Shown here piece by piece: positions 60,885 to 64,000 of a stretch of 64,000 nt of DNA. Each line of letters starts with the position of its first letter. Within the stretch, counting starts at the first letter, position 1. The DNA is from Procambarus clarkii (Eukaryota; Arthropoda; Malacostraca; Decapoda; Cambaridae), in NCBI RefSeq assembly GCF_040958095.1, contig NC_091158.1:33690303-33754302 (forward strand). Reading direction: 5' to 3'. Under the pieces are notes generated by a model. The model was not told the DNA's origin, ran no database searches, and saw only the letters and a program-made list of their open reading frames with translations. Made by a program: the position numbers and the translations under genes.

Positions 60885-62342
60885 TCAAACCTCAAAGAGG
60901 CTCCTTTCCACGAGGCCGGGCAATGGGCATCGCACTCGGAGCCTCCTTGGGTCCCGCGTCAACCACCGAACGTTGTACCTGCTGGGACCCCCACGCTTGG
61001 CATCCTTCTTCAGCACCAGCTTGATGCCTTGGCTCACACCAGAACCCACACCACCCACGTCTGTAGGAGCAACCACCTCCCACTGCATAGAACCTTCTGC
61101 AGGAGAAAGAATAGGAGGTAAAGCAGACGCACACCCATCGTCAACAGCAGACACATGTACATCCGCCACCACCAGCGACGTAGAGCGCGAAGCACCCGGA
61201 ATCGCCACATCATCTCCCGAAGCGCCACCTGCGTCGTAATCCTCCGCATCAGCCCAAGCAGTAGAAGAACGCCTGGAACGCTTGGGCACTGGCCGCACAT
61301 CCTCACAGCCGGAGGCGGACCCAGAACCACGGGCCTCACGAACCGGGCGAACCAACGCCCGACGCAGTACGGCAGCAGCCTCAACCACATGGGGAACCGG
61401 GCCGCACACAACAGGATGCTCCGCAGCCCCCCTAACACCCAGCACAGCCGTAACACCTGGCGAGGGTGCAGGACCAGGCACAGCAGCAGGATTCGAGGAA
61501 GACACAGACGACCCACAGAGACCAGCCAGAAGACCCTCGGGAGCAACTGGCACAGCGAAGTGACCAGCGACAGGAGCCACCGGAACACTCGGAGGAGGGA
61601 CAACAACCACCGGGGGCACGTCGGGTGACGCAGGTGGCGCCGCATCAGCAGCGAATGGGACCTGCCCCTCATCATCTCCGGAATCCACGTCCTGAGGGAG
61701 CGGCGGGAAATCCTCTTCCCGAAACAAGTTAACAGGTGCAGCAGGGGCCTCAGAGCACCCGGCAACCTGATGCCCTAACTGGTCACTAAGAAAACAAGTA
61801 CGGGGCTGCCGGGCATAATACACCCGAACGTAGTAACCTAGCAGCCGGACAGAAGATGGTATATCTGACCGCAGGCGCATACCTAAGGTATGGACGTTCG
61901 TCTGCTTCCCAGCATACTTCCTCGAGGAAAGCTTGTTCACCCGCACACTGATGACAGCACCATACCTCCCGAAGAAGCGCCGGAGAAGGTCTTCAGGGAA
62001 CTCCAGGGGCGCACCATGCACACTGACATATGTCAGGGCACCACTTCGATCCGAGATCGTAACGGAGCCGGCGCCATCCGGCAACTGCAATGAACGCCCT
62101 TCGTTCCGCCGGAGTAAGTCCCGATACTCCTCCTCCCACACGAACTTGACAATCCCCCGGTGGGCCGTAACAAGCTCAACTCCATATACAGCCTCCACCA
62201 GGACACGAAGCATGTCGCACATGACCAACTCAATGGCCGGATAACCAGCCTTGCACGAGAATTCCAGACCCACGGAATTCACCCGCAAAACAGGAGAAAT
62301 TGCGAGGCCCAACCATGTCAAAACGGCCACGTCAGCACGCAA
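60885..62342 (-). CDS. ORF1-like RNA-binding protein, full N-terminus (copy 3)
   Basis: 485 codons counting from a non-ATG codon at 62,342; the true start is not clear because no in-frame ATG is seen near the 5' end. The N-terminal 22 residues (LTWLGLAISPVLRVNSVG region) are present only here. RRM-like region about 96-171, degenerate knuckle about 179-192. A 12-bp in-frame deletion near the C-terminus removes four residues compared with copies 1 and 2. Possible original C-terminus in another frame at 60,698-60,895. Confidence 0.75.
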   Translation of the reverse strand: MRADVAVLTWLGLAISPVLRVNSVGLEFSCKAGYPAIELVMCDMLRVLVEAVYGVELVTAHRGIVKFVWEEEYRDLLRRNEGRSLQLPDGAGSVTISDRSGALTYVSVHGAPLEFPEDLLRRFFGRYGAVISVRVNKLSSRKYAGKQTNVHTLGMRLRSDIPSSVRLLGYYVRVYYARQPRTCFLSDQLGHQVAGCSEAPAAPVNLFREEDFPPLPQDVDSGDDEGQVPFAADAAPPASPDVPPVVVVPPPSVPVAPVAGHFAVPVAPEGLLAGLCGSSVSSSNPAAVPGPAPSPGVTAVLGVRGAAEHPVVCGPVPHVVEAAAVLRRALVRPVREARGSGSASGCEDVRPVPKRSRRSSTAWADAEDYDAGGASGDDVAIPGASRSTSLVVADVHVSAVDDGCASALPPILSPAEGSMQWEVVAPTDVGGVGSGVSQGIKLVLKKDAKRGGPSRYNVRWLTRDPRRLRVRCPLPGLVERSLFEV

Positions 62343-62479
62343 CAGGCAACAACACTGCCCACGTCAGCACAGGCGGGCAGAGACACACCCGCCCCCAACC
62401 GGCCGAAACTGGCAAACAGCACCAACTGCTGGAGCGCCGAAGCACACATCTGTCCCCTACGAAAGCTAGGACAGACTCC

Positions 62480-62515
62480 AGTTTTCATGAATTAATTGTT
62501 TTTCGACTACCTGTC
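62480..62515 (+). mobile_element. Fold-back element, resumed after the LINE
   Basis: AGTTTTCATGAATTAATTG then TTTTTCGACTACCT, collinear with 63,150-63,180. It breaks off at 62,512-62,515. Confidence 0.8.
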
Positions 62516-62645
62516 AAATATTAGGGGGACTCCCGGTTTGCCTCCTGCCTTCTCATTCGGGGGGCAGTGGCGGGCGTCGTTCCCCAGAGCAGGCCAAAGC
62601 GCATCGTTGAGCCTGCCAAAGAGCAGAATATGGAGGCCGCAACAG
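62516..62645. other. Unassigned GC-richer insert
   Basis: About 130 bp between two partial fold-back elements; not recognised. Confidence 0.4.
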
Positions 62646-63007
62646 CTACTCAGCCTACTATGCAAGGCCCAATTTGCCTAATAAGCCAAGTTTTCATGAA
62701 TTAATTGTTTTTCGACTACCTAACCTACCTAACCTAACCTAACCTAACTTTTTCGGCTACCATACCGAACCTAACCTATAAAGATAGGTTAGGTTAGGTT
62801 AGGTAGGGTTGGTTAGGTTCGGTCATATATCTACGTTAATTTTAACTCCAATAAAACAAAATTGACCTCATACATAATGAAATGGGTGGCTTTATCATTT
62901 CATAAGAAAAAAATTAGAGAAAATATATTAATTCAGGAAAACTTGGCTTATTAGGCAAATCGGGCCTTGAATAGTAGCCCTAGAAGTACGTTCTGGCTAC
63001 TAGGTAC

Positions 63008-63010
<3 letters not shown>
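62646..63010 (+). mobile_element. Fold-back element, left end lost
   Basis: Starts within the left terminal repeat (CTACTCAGCCTACTATGCAA), then CCTAA and TTAGG tracts and a complete right end (GGCTACTAGGTACGAC) followed by (AT)n. Confidence 0.85.

Positions 63011-63078
<68 letters not shown>
63011..63078. repeat. (AT)n
   Basis: Pure AT repeat between two fold-back elements. Confidence 0.97.
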
Positions 63079-63081
<3 letters not shown>

Positions 63082-63463
63082 GTACCTAGTAGCCAGAACG
63101 CACTTCTCAGCCTAATATGCAAGGCCCGATTTGCCTAATAAGCCAAGTTTTCATGAATTAATTGTTTTTCGACTACCTAACCTACCTAACCTAACCTAAC
63201 CTAACTTTTTCGGCTACCTAACCGAACCTAACCTATAAAGATAGGTTAGGTTAGGTTAGGTAGGGTTGGTTAGGTTCGGTCATATATCTACGTTAATTTT
63301 AACTCCAATAAAAAAAATTGACCTTATACATAATGAAATGGGTAGCTTTATTATTTCAAAAGAAAAAAATTTGAGAAAATATATTAATTCAGGAACACTT
63401 GGCTTATTAGGCAAAGCGAGCCTTGCATAGTTGGCTGAAAAGTGCGTTCTGGCTACTAGGTAC

Positions 63464-63466
<3 letters not shown>
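63079..63466 (+). mobile_element. Fold-back element, complete
   Basis: 388 bp with GTCGTACC...GGTACGAC ends, CCTAACC tract then AGGTTAGG tract, same inner orientation as 6714-7101. Confidence 0.9.

Positions 63467-63528
<62 letters not shown>
63467..63528. repeat. (AT)n
   Basis: Pure AT repeat between two fold-back elements. Confidence 0.97.
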
Positions 63529-63531
<3 letters not shown>

Positions 63532-63914
63532 GTACCTAATAGCCAGAACGCACTTCTCGGCCTACTGTCTAAGGCCCGATTTGCCTAATAAGCCAAGTTT
63601 TCCTGAATTAATATATTTTCTCTAACTTTTTTCTTATGAAATGATAAAGCTACCCATTACATTACGAATGAGGTCAATTTTTTTTTATTGGAGTTAAAAT
63701 TAACATAGATATATGACCGAACCTAACCAACCCTACCTAACCTAACCTAACCTATCTTTATAGGTTAGGTTAGGTTAGGTAGCCGAAAATGTTAGGTTAG
63801 GTTAGGTTAGGTAGGTTAGGTAGACGAAAAACAATTAATTCATGAAAACTTGGCTTATTAGGCAAATCGGGCCTTGAATAGTAGGCATAGAAGTGAGTTC
63901 TGGCTACTAGGTAC

Positions 63915-63917
<3 letters not shown>
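63529..63917 (-). mobile_element. Fold-back element, complete, inverted
   Basis: 389 bp with the same ends, but the inner sequence is in the opposite orientation (AATATATTTTCTCTAACTT on the left, ACGAAAAACAATTAATTCAT on the right). Confidence 0.9.

Positions 63918-63991
<74 letters not shown>
63918..63991. repeat. (AT)n
   Basis: Pure AT repeat; the next fold-back element starts at 63,992 (GTCGTACCT) and is cut by the window end. Confidence 0.97.
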
Positions 63992-63994
<3 letters not shown>

Positions 63995-64000
63995 GTACCT

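Larger units (their letters stand above)
59847..62479 (-). mobile_element. Complete ORF1-only LINE derivative (2.6 kb) with 9-bp TSD
   Basis: Lies between two copies of AGTTTTCAT (59,838-59,846 and 62,480-62,488) in a fold-back element. Read on the minus strand it has a GC-rich 5' UTR (62,479-62,343), ORF1, a T/G-rich 3' region with several GGCC-type hairpins, and an A-rich end next to the duplication (T run at about 59,850-59,865 on plus). No endonuclease or RT is present between the ends. It is therefore a non-autonomous, ORF1-only element, like mammalian HAL1 in layout, presumably moved by a partner LINE. Confidence 0.78.

Overview
The window looks like repeat-dense, gene-poor intergenic DNA of an arthropod, most probably a decapod crustacean. 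The evidence is interstitial TTAGG/CCTAA-type repeats, very long (AT)n, (AC)n and (CT)n arrays, a Thr-like tRNA SINE, Penelope-like elements (PLEs) with GIY-YIG endonuclease ends, and several non-LTR families whose conserved protein ends resemble those I know from crayfish and shrimp. The species is an inference. I recognise no host protein gene, no CRISPR array and no bacterial operon; every convincing coding stretch belongs to a transposable element. No database search was run.

Left part (1-14,988): a partial PLE reverse transcriptase enters from the left edge on the minus strand. After it come a LINE 3' end, a PLE endonuclease remnant, a decayed gag-like ORF1, a cluster of short hairpin-bearing repeats and a LINE RT remnant. 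A fold-back element with telomere-like repeats sits between (AT)n arrays at 6.6-7.3 kb. From 7.88 to 10.97 kb there is a possible terminal-inverted-repeat element filled with LINE ends. A tRNA-derived SINE, a compound (AC)n(CT)n array, a chimera of two CR1-like LINE fragments joined at a 20-bp palindrome, and an LTR followed by a Pro-tRNA-like primer-binding site complete this part.

Middle part (14,989-21,315): an essentially full-length I-type non-LTR retrotransposon of about 6.3 kb, bounded by a perfect 13-bp target-site duplication. It has a gag-like ORF1 with three zinc knuckles and an ORF2 (endonuclease, RT, RNase H, zinc finger) interrupted by a single frameshift at an 11-C run.

Right part (22,869-62,285): a 13.13-kb segment is present three times head to tail, almost identical, with the same junction at both internal boundaries. 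Each unit carries, in order: a decayed Ty3/gypsy-like element whose integrase lies before its RT (itself hit by a 371-bp hairpin MITE, a LINE 3' end and a PLE), an LTR fragment, a minus-strand LINE endonuclease remnant, a 278-bp tRNA-derived tandem trimer between (AT)n arrays, and a minus-strand ORF1-only retroelement with a poly(A) tail. Only the third copy keeps the 5' end of that last element, so it is seen there complete (59,847-62,479), flanked by 9-bp duplications of the fold-back element it entered. The window ends in an array of fold-back elements alternating with (AT)n (62,646-64,000).

The most unusual items are the PR-IN-RT gene order, the ORF1-only LINE derivative, the telomere-repeat fold-back array and the near-identical triplication.
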